A stretch of DNA of 64,000 nucleotides from Alitta virens (taxonomy: Eukaryota > Annelida > Polychaeta > Phyllodocida > Nereididae). Below the pieces are notes generated by a model. It was given only the letters and a program-made list of their open reading frames with translations. It ran no database searches and was not told where the DNA came from. A program made the position numbers and the translations under genes. Below, piece by piece: positions 44,690 through 55,540 of the stretch (the stretch's first letter is position 1; each line of letters begins with the position of its first letter). Location: NCBI GenBank assembly GCA_932294295.1, contig OW028575.1:17550058-17614057 (forward strand), written 5' to 3'.

Positions 44690-45330
44690 CCTTAAAGTTA
44701 ATTCGAAACTTCAGTGGCAGCCAATGTTAATGTTTTAATGCCTTGATAGAACTGTCCTTGGCTGCCCAGTTCTGTATTCGTTGCTTCGATAAACTCTCTT
44801 TTACTGCTAATCCGCCTAATGTTACTGGCTGCAGTTTTCACTTTAGTGTCAATATGATGTTTTATGGTGAGATTGCAATCCAATCAAGCTCCTGGGTATT
44901 TCGTTCCATTGGATAGCTTCACAAGTTCACCAGCAACATTGACAGAGTTAGTCTGGGTTTTGGCCAGCATTGACTTACGGCCAAAAAATGAAACAACAGT
45001 CTTGCTAGCATTCATCCTGAGGGTATTGGATGCCATCCACTGTTGTATCCGGATGAGCGACTCCCGTGGTAATCAGCATAGCCACCGAGATCTTGATCAG
45101 GTTGAGGGCATTAATTAATGGTGCTGGAGTAAACGTTAAAAAGTGAAGGGCCCAAAAACTACCTTGTGGCACTGAGAAATATAATGTTCTCACTGATGAT
45201 AAGCAATTTCTAATCTTCACAGCAATCTTCCTATCTTCCAAGTGTGATTTTATCCAATGTAGAGATGCTTGTTTGATACCATGTTCCAGTGCAGTTTTAG
45301 TAATGAAGTTTCTTTTATAAGCACTCTGAT
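44690..45330 (-). pseudogene. LINE reverse transcriptase remnant (CR1/jockey-type)
   Basis: Minus-strand pieces in order: LEHGIKQASLHWIKSHLEDR, then SVPQGSFWALHFLTF (from the S-V-P-Q-G-S motif), GYADYHGSRSSG (worn YADD), NASKTVVSFFGRKSMLAKTQ and CNLTIKHHIDTKVKTAASNI. Several frameshifts and stops show it is dead. Confidence 0.7.
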
Positions 45331-46494
45331 GGGATGAGTGCAGATTCAGTCATTTTCGACACGAAAGATAAGTTGCTCACTGGTCTGTGCTGTGAGAGCA
45401 CACGTTCAGCCTGATAGGATTTTATTACCATTGTAATAATTATGTAGAATCGTCTTTCAAACTTTTCTTCTTCATCCGTGACATCATGAGGGTTTTACAG
45501 CCACTGATTGGTCAATTCTGTAATCTGCAACACTTGCAGACAGAAACAGCAAACTTACAAACAAACCGTTAAACTGTTTTGATTAAGCTCCTTATGAACA
45601 TTAGAACTTTTCAGAACTTTTTCACCATCATTAACATGTCAGAAAGGCATTTACAATGCTATATTGTTTGGCTTGAGTATTGTTATATTTCTTTAGGAAA
45701 CGAAGCATGAAATTTATGCAAACACAACTGTGACATCATGTTCTTAGAATCAATCTAATTTTAAAAGATCGTTTTGTATTTATATTTTATATCTTTTTCC
45801 TTTTTTTATATTTTATTTTTCCAATTGGTTCCATTTATCTACTTATATTGCCGTTTTATGCCAGCCCTTGTTGCACGTCATGCTTTAGTATAAAAATGAT
45901 TGTATCGCCATATTGAATGTAAACATTACTGCAGTGTTATTGTTCATGCAAAAGAAACCAAATAAATTGCAATTGCAAATTTTACAGAGAACAAAGATTT
46001 AAGTGATAATGCAGTGTTACCTTTGGAGTTGGTTTTCTTATTGCAGAGTTATAAACTCCAGGGGTCAGGCCCAAAAAATATCACTCATGTGAATTCACAC
46101 CACTTCGATTGGATGCTATATTTAAAGAAGACAACCTAGAGTTTATATCAATGATTAATTAATTATGTTGTTTATTACAATAAATTAAAATTATAATATA
46201 CTCGTGACAGTCACTCCTGAGATGTTGCAACAGGTAATATCGAAGTGGCAATGAATTACAGTGACCAATATTTGCTAAGGATCAATGGTAATTAATTGAA
46301 GCAACACTGATTGCTAAAGTGTCATCTGCTAGAATTCTACAGATGTAATTTAGAAGACTTAGTGCAAAAATGTCAAGAAATGCATTCACTAGAAATTTTG
46401 CAACCAATTACGGTCTTTTTTGTTTTTCAAACATTTTTTGGTGATTGTAAGTAGTTCTAAAGTATTATAATTGCAGATTATATAAACCTCTCCA
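45331..46494. other. No gene seen
   Basis: AT-rich sequence. ATATTTTA-type low complexity at 45775-45830. Confidence 0.4.
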
Positions 46495-46990
46495 ATGAAA
46501 GCACCTAACCCTTTATCAATATTGGTCTTTATAAATGATGCTGCTGTACTTTTGCAAAGAATTCAACAACTTCTTAGAACTAAATGTAAAAAAAGACAAA
46601 GGAAATGGTTGTCGACCATTCACACTGCACTCTCCATAAATGACGAACCTGTCGATGTTGTATCTCAATTTAAATATATTGGTATACCATCATTGATGAT
46701 AAGCTTTGTTTAAATGACAATGTAGAGGCTGTATATAAAAAGGTCATGTCGAAAATGTTCTTTGTTCGACAACTAAACAAACTCCGCATTGATGTCAAGA
46801 TCATGGAATTGTTTTATTCATCCATTGTACAGTCTGTAATATCACCTGATGAAGCTAACAGCAAACTCACTAAAACCATAAAAAATTGTAGAAAATTATG
46901 TATCAATAATCAAAATTTATATGAAATATTCAGTAAGTGCACATTCCAAAGATGTAAAACAATACAAGGCGATGCCACTCATCCTCTGTA
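46495..46990 (+). pseudogene. LINE reverse transcriptase C-terminal remnant
   Basis: SINDEPVDVVSQFKYIG, then in a shifted frame IDDKLCLNDNVEAVYKKVMS, FFVRQLNKLRIDVKIMELFY and SSIVQSVISP. This is the conserved FKYLG-x-x-IDDKL...FYxSxI order of LINE proteins. At least one frameshift near 46690. Confidence 0.7.
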
Positions 46991-48526
46991 CAAAAAAAAT
47001 ACCAGACTAGGCCATCTTGCAGAAGACTATGCTCAGTCAAATGTAGAACGACCAGGTATTCAAGGTCCTTTGTTGTTTGTTCTGTTTGTGTGTATGTGTA
47101 TCCTTGAGTGTTGACCGTGTGTATGTGGTGTTTCGTGTGTTCTGTCTGTATGAATGACCTGACATTGAATGGTGATGAATTATATCTTATTGCTTATCTT
47201 ATTCTTATCTCATCTAAAATGTCTTACTTGCATTTCCAGGAGTGTTCAACAATGTACATGCAAGGAGAAGGAGGATATTGTCCCAGAAACCTCATGTTTT
47301 GTGAGTTTCAGTGAGTTGTTTCCTACTTCTTTATTGTGGTCAATGCCTGTAAATCTTGTTTATGCGTCTATGCAACAGTGGAAGCAAGTTCTTAAATTAT
47401 ACTAAACCAATCAAGAAAACTTGACACTTGGTAACATGTCCTTTTTTTAATCTATAGTGATGAAGTGGATCCTGGGAATATTTATGCCTATGGAAATTAT
47501 TAGTTATTCGTGATGCATTACATGGCATTTCATTGCTAAATGACAAACCATTGTCATTGAAATGGATACAAGATTTTCATTGTTGAATCTCTCAATCTAC
47601 TAATTACTACTCACTTTAATTACTCTCAGGTACTTTCTTGGCATCAAGCCCACTGAAGACAGATATAGGAAGCAGGGCGAGACTGTATGCAAAGTGTGAG
47701 TAAAGACTCAAAATCTTAGTTGTTTTTCTTGTGCTGATTTGACTTATTGCTGTATTGTGGGACCAAGGAGTCGTAATCTTGAGGTGAAAGAAATCCACTT
47801 AAGGAAAATTTTTTGCCACATACTACGCGTAACTGTTCAGTGAGAGTATAACAGAAAAATGCATGTTTGGCATTTAATTGGCATCTTCGGTGTGGCAAAC
47901 TTCATCTCTGTGGTGTATGATACATAAGCCAAGTGAACTCTCTCAAAAAGTGTCCATGAAAAACCTTCCGAATGACTCCCATCAAAATAATTTAGGGTAT
48001 CTTAAAAATAATGCTCACTTTATAGAAACCTTTTAGGGATACTGACCAGTAAAATGTCCAACATTTTGTGAAAGATGAGGTAACAGACTAGTGCCATGTA
48101 CATTTTTTATTCCGAATATTGTATCAAGTAACAATTGTAATGATCCATAAATTGTTTTGTGTATAAAGATGTATGATAATTATTTGTAGTGTAGATACAC
48201 AATATGGTCAAAATGCATTATGCCTGGAAGAAAAAAACTGACATCATTTAGGCATTTATAGGCCTGTAAGAAACTAAAATGACAGGGTCAAACCAACTAA
48301 TCATAGTTGTTTCCAGTCTTGTTGAATATCATGAATTACCTATATTCTGAGGACGCTTTTCTCACGCGCTTAGACCACTCTCTTTGAAATTTATCTATGT
48401 GTTCCCTCCATGTATTTTTCTTGCATTATATCGGTAAATCAAATTATGTTTCTTTTAATGGTACAGCATCAGACATATTGAATCACATATCGGCTTATAA
48501 TGACAAAGTGTAATTAAACCAGAGTG
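46991..48526. other. No confirmed gene
   Basis: GT-rich stretch at 47060-47150 and AT-rich sequence beyond. It contains the 3' side of the convergent PGAM5-like gene but no recognisable second gene. Confidence 0.4.
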
Positions 48527-51500
48527 TCAGAAATAAGTGACCAATTTAACAGGAAGGTGTCCGGAGTCTCCAAATTTATTCAAGCTCACTGTCCCATCAG
48601 GGTAAATCTCTATAACTGTGATGCTTGCATGGGCTATATTCATTCTTGACCAAGCAGAAGGTTGTAGTTGCATAACTCTGTCAAATGTAATAGATTAAAA
48701 AAAGTAATAGTAAATTTAGGGCAAGGTGAGTTAAGATAAACAAGTTGTATGGCCTCAGTGCTACTGGTCTCAATTTTAGTCATCTTATATATGACCAGCT
48801 GTTAGAGGCAAATGTAATAGTGAGATGATCACTTAAGCCAATGTAACACATTTACAAAATGGATGGGGTCTTTTGCCTGCTCTAGCATGGACACCAATTA
48901 AGTACAAGGTGCCACCAATGTAATGAGGGGCGAAGGTCTAGCTCAGTGGTAGCACACTGGGCTTCCAACCACTGGGTCCCGGGTTCAATTTTCGGTTGAG
49001 CCTAAGTTGGATGGCTGTTTCATCCATCATCTCATTGCCATGGTCCCTGCCTGTCCTAATTAGCCCATCAGGTTCAGAAGTACAGGACGTAAAGCCCAAA
49101 TACACCCACCCACCACCACCAATTTAATGTGTCATGCGACTGACATCCAGCCCAGATAGCATTCCAAATCAGGCCAGCATCGTTTCTATATAGGCCACTG
49201 TTGGTAATAATTTTACAATTGATAGAAATTAGCATCATTTTAAAAACACTATATAAACATATGAAAACATCGGTGTACAAATATTTTTAGTCAACAGTGG
49301 AATATAAATGACCTTGAAAATATCATACCTCAGAACAAAATGTTTGAAAATGGTGGCATGGGCAATCAATAAGTATGCAGAAGTTGTATGCTGAGAAACG
49401 CCTGCTCTTGAAAAGTAGCTTTTAAACGCAGCCTCTAATCGGGGGCCTTCCTGGTGGAATTAAGAAGGAGAGAAATGATTTAGAATGAATAAATTGGCAG
49501 TTATTACGCTCCGTAAACACATGGCAACTAAAGAGATAAGATAAAGCTTATTATTTATAATATGAGCAGTTGTATTACAGTTGACAAAATAAAATTGATA
49601 TTATTACCAGATGATACTCGGGGCCAGGCAGAGGAGGGTTGGGTCTCACAGCTTCTCCTTCTCTGATGTTTTCATCAGCAGATATATTTACTTCTGACAA
49701 ATGATGGTGTATAATACTGGCAGTTTCTCTAGTTCTGTCCATGGTGGAGTAAAATATATGTCTCAAAGGTGATCCCATTTTTCTCAGACGAAGACCAGTC
49801 AGGGCAGCTTGTTTCCGGCCTGCATCCATGGGGATGTACAAATTCGAGTTAGAATGTTAACCTTATAGTTCTTAAATGTAGTGTCTGCTCTCTGGAAATA
49901 TAACTCAAACTGACAAATCAAATTGTATAAACTCGACAGCAAAAGATATATGTATGAGTGTTTCAAAAAAAGCTTTAAATTAGCCATCGTGAATTGCAGG
50001 CCGATCTCAAGCAAATCGAGAAAATTGTCCATCAAAACTGTTTTTTTAGTCTAATTAGCATTGTCTGGTTTTCGTAAGATTTTTCAACCCAGACTAGCCG
50101 ACATTGCCTTACAGAAGAAGTCATTGGTATGGCAGCAATAGATCTCAAAAAGGCCTTTGAACAAGTTAGAACAATATTTCTGGTGTGGCCTTGTACCCGG
50201 AAATACCAATACAATACAATATCCCACACTTGGTTGTGTTCCTCATAGAAAACATATTAGGAACAACCCATGTGGTATTTATTGTGATCCACCATCCCTA
50301 ATTATAATAAATTGTGATCCACCATCCTTAATTTAAATATTTGATGGACTACTTCAGCTTGATCAGTTTCATTTTCGCTTTCACACTAAGATCACAGCTT
50401 TGCCAATTATATAGACTACTATTCATGAACAAAAACTAGGTTTGAAGTAAATTTGCTATTTATAAGTAATTTTTAACTAAAAGTTGTCCGTAGTGGTCAT
50501 TGGTCATGTCTGGGAGAGCCTTCAGTTCAAAGCACTTTCACTTTCACTTTGCCCATTCAAACTGGAAAATGGCCACAACTTCGTCAATTCTTGACCGATT
50601 TTGACCAAATAAAAATTGGCTTTGGCTTGAATCTTAGTTTCTCTTCTCTTCAAATCTGCTAAAAATTCCTATATAAATGGAATAGTTGATTTGTACCGGC
50701 GACTCGTTTTTGCCGACGATACAATCTGTTGATCTCAAACAGTCAGACATCCACAACATTGAACATGCCATGGCCACAACTTCGCCAATTCTTGTCCGAT
50801 TTTGACCAAATCAAGACCGGCATGAAGCTGAATCTCTCCTCGTTTCAAATCTACTAACATTACATATATATAATTCGTTGTTTATCCGTACCGGCGATTT
50901 GTTTTTACCGACGACACTGTCTATTAAACTCAAACAGATAGGCATTCAGCGTTGTTGCCATGGAGACCAAATGCACAGTGCCGTCACTGAGGAATTTGGT
51001 CGCACTGAGGTGTGATTTCTGACTAAAATATTTGTGAGCTGTCTGACAGAGGAACTCACTCATGAGTTTCATTGAGCTGATCCACCACAGTGGTTGGGTT
51101 TTATTAAAGGACGTCACCACAACCCAATTATCGATGACGTCATCTAGGATTTTGCATTGTTGATGTCATGTATTACAAGGTCGCACAATTGACCAGCCCT
51201 ATATATACGAACCGCATTGCTCATATTAAGTGGTTCCAAGAATAAATGACACGCTGACTTTATTTGGACAGGGGTGCCCCAGAGGGCTCCAGGCCATGCA
51301 AAAAAGGTGTGACTAATAAGTTCTTTTAATGATTTTATTTTTACCTTTTTCAGGACGAAATTATGCCTTAATAGGAATTTGAAAAGTGGTCTTTAAAAAA
51401 AAAACACATTACAGGTAAAGCATAAACCTGCAAAGAACTCACCCAACTTCGTTAGTTTACCAGTTTCATAATTGTAATGGCCGTGTCTCACAAGAACCAT

Positions 51501-52102
51501 AATTTTTATCTGAGTTGGGTAAACGCCATTGTTGGGTTCCTTTCTGGAAAAACGAAAGTGCAGAAAACTTCAGTATACTCATATAGTCAAACAAATTTCA
51601 GTGTGTTGAGCCTGCAGTGAAGGAATCCGGTCATATAGCATTCCAAATCTACCGACAAAGCAATCTTGGGTTGATTTGGAATGCTCTTATATATCACCTT
51701 ACTTTCTTCATCTGATAGATGAATCTGACTTCAAAATAGATAGGCACATTCTGGACACTGTCATGCAATGTCTAAAGGCTACTTCTTTTACTAACATTAT
51801 ACAAAATGATTGTCAATGTAATGTAACTTGTATATAATTTTGACTTACTTGTCCCAGTTGTAGTCCCATTTACTATTGCCTTGTATATGTCCAGCTGTTG
51901 TCTTCTCTATTCCTGACTTATTCAATCTTGACATGATCACCTCTATCAGTTTTTTGTCATCTTGGGCTGACAAGTCACTGTTACCTAATGGAAATTTTCT
52001 GTTGCATTGGGTAACCTGACATTGTTCAAGCAGCATCCATAATGACATGACAACTGCAAGCACACAAAATCCACAAATTGTTACGTACTGAAATTTCGCC
52101 AT
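48527..52102 (-). CDS. PGAM5: PGAM5-like mitochondrial Ser/Thr phosphatase, five exons, complete
   Basis: Exons in reading order: 52102-51849, 51543-51443, 49819-49608, 49450-49329, 48677-48527. All are GT-AG with consistent phases and give 279 residues (human PGAM5 has 289). Residues about 6-25 form the N-terminal membrane anchor. WDYNWD at 79-84 is the WDPNWD multimerisation motif. VRHGHY carries the catalytic His105, TMDRTRET and REGEAVRPNPP match the family, and H220 in IAHATIF is the second catalytic His. PGAM5 is a phosphoglycerate-mutase-fold protein that dephosphorylates protein Ser/Thr/His on mitochondria and acts in mitophagy and cell-death signalling. The C terminus (ASITVIEIYPDGTVSLNKFG, DSGHLP) is intact. 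Introns 2 and 3 hold SINE, MITE and LINE scraps. I am confident of the family; orthology is inferred from motif order. Confidence 0.9.
48830..49152 (-). mobile_element. Type 2 SINE split by a tRNA-Gly SINE
   Basis: GGGGTCTTTTGCCTGCTCTA then CACCAAT on the left, and AATTTAATGTGTCATGCGAC then TGACATCCAGCC on the right, form one type 2 body when the Gly SINE (48926-49115) is removed. It lies in an intron of PGAM5. Confidence 0.65.
48926..49115 (+). mobile_element. tRNA-Gly-derived SINE, full length
   Basis: The head has GTCTAGCTCAGTGGTAGCAC and a B-box region, followed by body and an ACCCACCCACC tail. Target duplications CCACCAATGTAATG (48912-48925) and CCACCAATTTAATG (49116-49129) differ by one base. 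Confidence 0.85.
49153..49328. repeat. Partial MITE of the AGATAGCATTCCAAAT family
   Basis: CCCAGATAGCATTCCAAATC and CCAGCATCGTTTCTATAT match the left part of 42538-42655. No right end is seen. Confidence 0.5.
50085..50180 (+). pseudogene. Small LINE RT fragment in PGAM5 intron 2
   Basis: The plus strand encodes TEEVIGMAAIDLKKAFEQV, the conserved D-L-x-K-A-F region of LINE reverse transcriptases. It is too short to classify. Confidence 0.4.
50555..50935. repeat. Roughly 200-bp direct repeat in PGAM5 intron 2
   Basis: GGCCACAACTTCG(T/C)CAATTCTTG, CGATTTTGACCAAAT, CTTGAATCTTAGTTTCTC/CTGAATCTCTCCTC and GTACCGGCGA occur in order at about 50570-50720 and 50773-50910. Confidence 0.55.
51637..51695. 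mobile_element. Small palindromic MITE in PGAM5 intron 1
   Basis: ATAGCATTCCAAATC pairs with GATTTGGAATGCT across about 30 bp. Family of 42538-42655. Confidence 0.5.
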
Positions 52103-52129
52103 CTTTTTGTGATGTGATTATCTTTAAAG

Positions 52130-52190
52130 TATTTTCTCTCTCTCTATATATATATATGTGTGTGTGTGTGTGTATAGATAGATAGATTCT
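52130..52190. repeat. Compound microsatellite (CT)n(TA)n(TG)n(TAGA)n
   Basis: It lies 30-90 bp upstream of the PGAM5 start codon, so it is in the promoter or 5' UTR. Confidence 0.85.
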
Positions 52191-52449
52191 TTGAGCAAAG
52201 TTTCAACATTTAAATAATTATTGATGCAATGAGTCATACATGTCACTTATGCTGTATTCAGCATTTTCACTGGCAAACGTACGTCGAACATTAAATATCG
52301 TCAATAAAATGTTGCTAAGTACATTGGAACCCCAGATGCAGACCACCTCACTATTATGATCTACACGCTATCAAACCAGCCAATTTTTTTTTATATTTCC
52401 AATGTTCTACTCCAGAATATAATACATAAATGGCGCTGTAGCATTAATA

Positions 52450-52545
52450 GGCACTCATTCAACGTCAGCATCGTTTTGAAGTCACCAACATCGCGCCAAT
52501 GCTGAAACGATTTAGACTGCTATCTTGGCTTATCTTATCTTACCA
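52450..52545. repeat. Diverged MITE fragment
   Basis: TCAGCATCGTTTTGAAGTCA, CACCAACATCGCGCC and CTGCTATCTTGG match the interior and right end of the 42538 MITE family. Confidence 0.45.
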
Positions 52546-52548
52546 TTT

Positions 52549-52735
52549 TGTTTTATTGCTAATGACTTGTGTTTACTGACATTTTAACAGTCAATAACTT
52601 TTTTTTTTTTTAATTTTGATCCTATCTTATCTGTGTTAAGACTAAAATAAGATAGGATCAGAATTTTTCAAAATGTTTTATTGACTGTTAAAATGACAGT
52701 AAACGCAATTCATTGAAAATAAAACAACATGATAA
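52549..52735. repeat. Foldback with about 80-90 bp arms and a 15-bp loop
   Basis: Words TGTTTTATTGCTAATGACTT, TTTACTGACATTTTAACAGT and GATCCTATCTTAT on the left are matched in inverted order on the right. The loop is at about 52631-52645. A transcript would form a long hairpin. Confidence 0.7.
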
Positions 52736-53064
52736 GACAATAAGATGTAAGGCAAAGTACAGCATGTAAAATTATTGCTTTCCAGATAGGGCAGGTAATC
52801 TTAATGGTGAGGTTCGCCTGTATTTTTAAAAATAGAAGTTGATAATTCAACAGATGTTGCTCAAAAAACAAATAATCTTTTCAAAAAGAGATGGATGATT
52901 AACAATTTGTCCATTGAGAAACAACAATTCATGCGAAGAGGACCACAAACAGAGATTGATCACACAAGTGTGCCTCAAATAAACCTTTGAAGAAACTAAA
53001 TTGATTCATGAAAATCTGTGTGTGCACTTGACAAGGTAGACACTATGATATAGTTTGATCAGGG

Positions 53065-53660
53065 TTGGACTTTAACCCGAGTTAAATCAATTTTGCCCAG
53101 CCCAGTGGGTAAAGCCTGGGTATAACCCGGGCAAAAGTGGGTTAAACCTGGCCAAAACCCTCCGACAAGCTCAATGCATGGGATTCAAAATTAGTAGAAA
53201 TACATAAAACAGTAACTATAAGGAGAAATATATTTGCTTTCTTAAATTGTACTTTAAAGGCTATCACTGAGCTTTATATACTGAGCACAAAATGGGTTTA
53301 TTCCACCAAAATTGGGTTAAACGTGACAAAAATTGGGTTAAACGTGACAAAACCTCTCAAACAAGCTCACAAATAGGATTCCAAATTAGTAGATATACAT
53401 GCATTAATTAGGTTGGTGGCTGGATTAGTGCTTTACATCCTGTATTTCTGGCTGATTTGGGCAGGCAGGAACCATGGCAATGAGATGGTGGATGAAACAG
53501 CCATACAACTTAATAAGAGCTCGACTGGGAAATGAACCCAGGACCCAGTGGATGGACGCCCAGCCCCTACTACGGGCCTCTAGAAATACATATAACAATG
53601 AATATATGGAGAAATAGAAGATTTGCTTCCTTAAACTTTACTGAATAATTGGGTATCACT
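53065..53660. repeat. Two-unit tandem repeat (GGGTTAAAC words), second unit split by a SINE
   Basis: Units share GGGTTAAACxTG(A/G)C, CAAGCTCA, ATT(A/C)AAAATTAGTAGA or close, AAATATATTTGCTTTCTTAAA-type words (the longest written here in parts) and GTATCACTGAGCT. The second unit is interrupted at about 53405-53582. Confidence 0.55.
53412..53582 (-). mobile_element. tRNA-Gly SINE, diverged
   Basis: Minus strand: CCACTGGGTCCTGGGTTCAT B-box region, then GGCTGTTTCATCCACCATCT and the GATGTAAAGCACTAATCC tail. The head is damaged. Host words TAGATATACAT and TAGAAATACAT on either side are the likely target duplication. Confidence 0.7.
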
Positions 53661-54112
53661 GAGCTAGGTCTCACATAGCCGGTTTTGCCGTAGTGAAGCC
53701 GGAGTATGACGTAACGGTTATGCAACAGCTTTTTTCGCCAGGTTGGCGACGGATTCTGGTGGCAAAAAGGGTTCTACGGATGACTCGACAGGTTCTAGGG
53801 TGACTCGGCGGGTTCTACGGGTGACTCGGCGGGTTCTACGGGTGACTCGCCGGGTATGGCCAATTAGTGGGCGAATTCCACGAGAGACTCGACGGCTTCC
53901 AGGAGTAACTCTCTGAGTTGTAAGAGTGACTCGCAGGGTTGTACAATAGACTCGCCGGGTTCTGAAGAAGTTAGGCAAGGTAGCTACGACAGCCGCGGGA
54001 AAGTCGGCGAGTCTCTTGTAGAACCCGGCGAGTCACTCGTCAAATGATATTTTGTACATGCAGCAGCAGAGGGGGTTGCATATACTTTAAAAGGCTGCTG
54101 CTCCCCTAATAT
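53661..54112. mobile_element. Satellite-bearing TTAA-family element, left end
   Basis: CTCACATAGCCGGTTTTGCC starts it (after AGGT, no TTAA kept). Then comes an array of GTTCTACGGGTGACTCGG units (53770-53960), and the far side has AAAGGCTGCTGCTCCCCTAA. A minus frame of Arg/Thr repeats (53718-53978) just translates the array. Confidence 0.55.
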
Positions 54113-54704
54113 ATAACTAAGACTGAATTGTAGTAAAGTTCACACTGATTCCATAAGTGACTTCCAATTATAGAATTTCTATTCTTATGAAAACTTTACC
54201 ACATGGGACCATGCTATTTTAGTTTGAAAAACTCTTAGGTTACATGTCCTTGTCTGCTGAATTCCAAATATTATAATTTCAAAGCTAACAACAATGGCGA
54301 AAAAATTGCTAAACCATCAAGTAATTTAGTGTTTACACAATTGCAAATTGAGGATAACAACCATTGATCTTGATTATGTCCTACCATCATGTAGCATCAT
54401 CTGTGCAAAGTTTAATGTTTCAAATACAAAAGTTTAAGTATTTTTTTGTCTTTACTCTTGAAAAGTTCTTTCTGGGGCACCGCAGGGTGGTTTAATTCAA
54501 TGGATAGTATAGATACTGCGCAAGCTCTTTTTTCACGATTATATGATAATGGACTAAGAATGAGTACTGTTTGACAAAAGTATTGTGTAAATATTGATTT
54601 GTATGATACGCCTATTGCACATTGGCTAATTATTGTTGTCACAATTTTTACACTGGAGTGCATTTATCACCCATTCTTTACCAAATCTAATGAAAGCTTG
54701 CCAG
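54113..54704. other. No gene seen
   Basis: AT-rich sequence with no supported coding exon. Confidence 0.4.
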
Positions 54705-54892
54705 GTGGTGGGTGGAATAGGGCTTTATATACGTCTTGTATTTCTGCACCTGTTGGGCTAATGAGGACTGGCAGGGACCACGGCAATGAGATGAAGGATG
54801 AAACAGTCATCCAACTTAGGCTCCACTGGGAATCAAACGTGGGACCCAGTGGTTGGAAGCCCAACGTGCTACTACTGAGCTAGGCCCCCCAC
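54705..54892 (-). mobile_element. tRNA-Gly SINE, full length
   Basis: Minus strand: GGGGGGCCTAGCTCAGTAGT head, TTCCAACCACTGGGTCCCAC with the anticodon-like region, the body with GGATGACTGTTTCATCC, and a CCACCCACCACC tail end at 54705. Relatives are listed at 2189. Confidence 0.8.
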
Positions 54893-55325
54893 CCCTAACC
54901 AATGTTCCGGTGATAGCAAAACTCCACTGTGCATGGTGTCTACTGCCAGTGACCATCATGTGTAGGATGCATTTGATGAAAAACCTTTACCAGATTATAT
55001 GGTATCACATAACATTGCAATTTTTTTTCAAGGTACAGGGGGAAAATAGTGACATCATGCGCTCATCATGCAGGTTACTGAAGAACAATGACCATTTCCT
55101 AACTTTTCCATTTCTTGGCATATGAACAGTATGTTTGAAATATAAAGCTCATGTACTATGACTCAACGATAGCTTCCTGAACATGTATTTTGATTAAGCA
55201 CCACAGTGAAGTGTTTGCAGATCACGCAGATAAAGAAATGACAGTATTAACCAAAATGTTGGCGTTTCCAGACTTTTATAGGGGCAATTATTTGACATTA
55301 ATGTTCTCTAGGCCAAGGAGCGTTG
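54893..55325. other. No gene seen
   Basis: Ordinary AT-rich sequence. Confidence 0.35.
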
Positions 55326-55402
55326 TGTTGACATACACTTGACTTGAAGTTGTTGACATACACTGGACTTGAAGTTGTTGACATACACTGGACTTGAAGT
55401 CC
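55326..55402. repeat. 25-bp tandem repeat, three copies
   Basis: The unit TTGTTGACATACACTGGACT plus TGAAG is repeated three times with one substitution. Confidence 0.85.
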
Positions 55403-55455
55403 ATGACAGTGATGGGTATTCATAGCTCCACCTGGCGTTTTGTCCCAGCAAACAG

Positions 55456-55460
55456 ACAGG

Positions 55461-55492
<32 letters not shown>

Positions 55493-55540
55493 TAGATAGA
55501 TAGATAGATTGATAGATTGATTGATTGATTGATTGATGGA
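55456..55540. repeat. (GACA)n(GATA)n(GATT)n microsatellite
   Basis: Three successive tetranucleotide runs that look like stepwise changes of one repeat. Confidence 0.85.

Noticed and set aside
47238..47301. Exon-like segment with CAG acceptor and GTGAGT donor
   Set aside because: No neighbouring exons and no recognisable protein; probably a chance combination.
51845..51848. Stop directly after the PGAM5 exon 1 frame, suggesting a short 85-residue protein
   Set aside because: The GTAAGT donor precedes the stop and the next exons continue the PGAM5 family sequence in phase.
53718..53978. Arg/Thr-rich repeat protein frame
   Set aside because: Same satellite array in another copy, read on the opposite strand.
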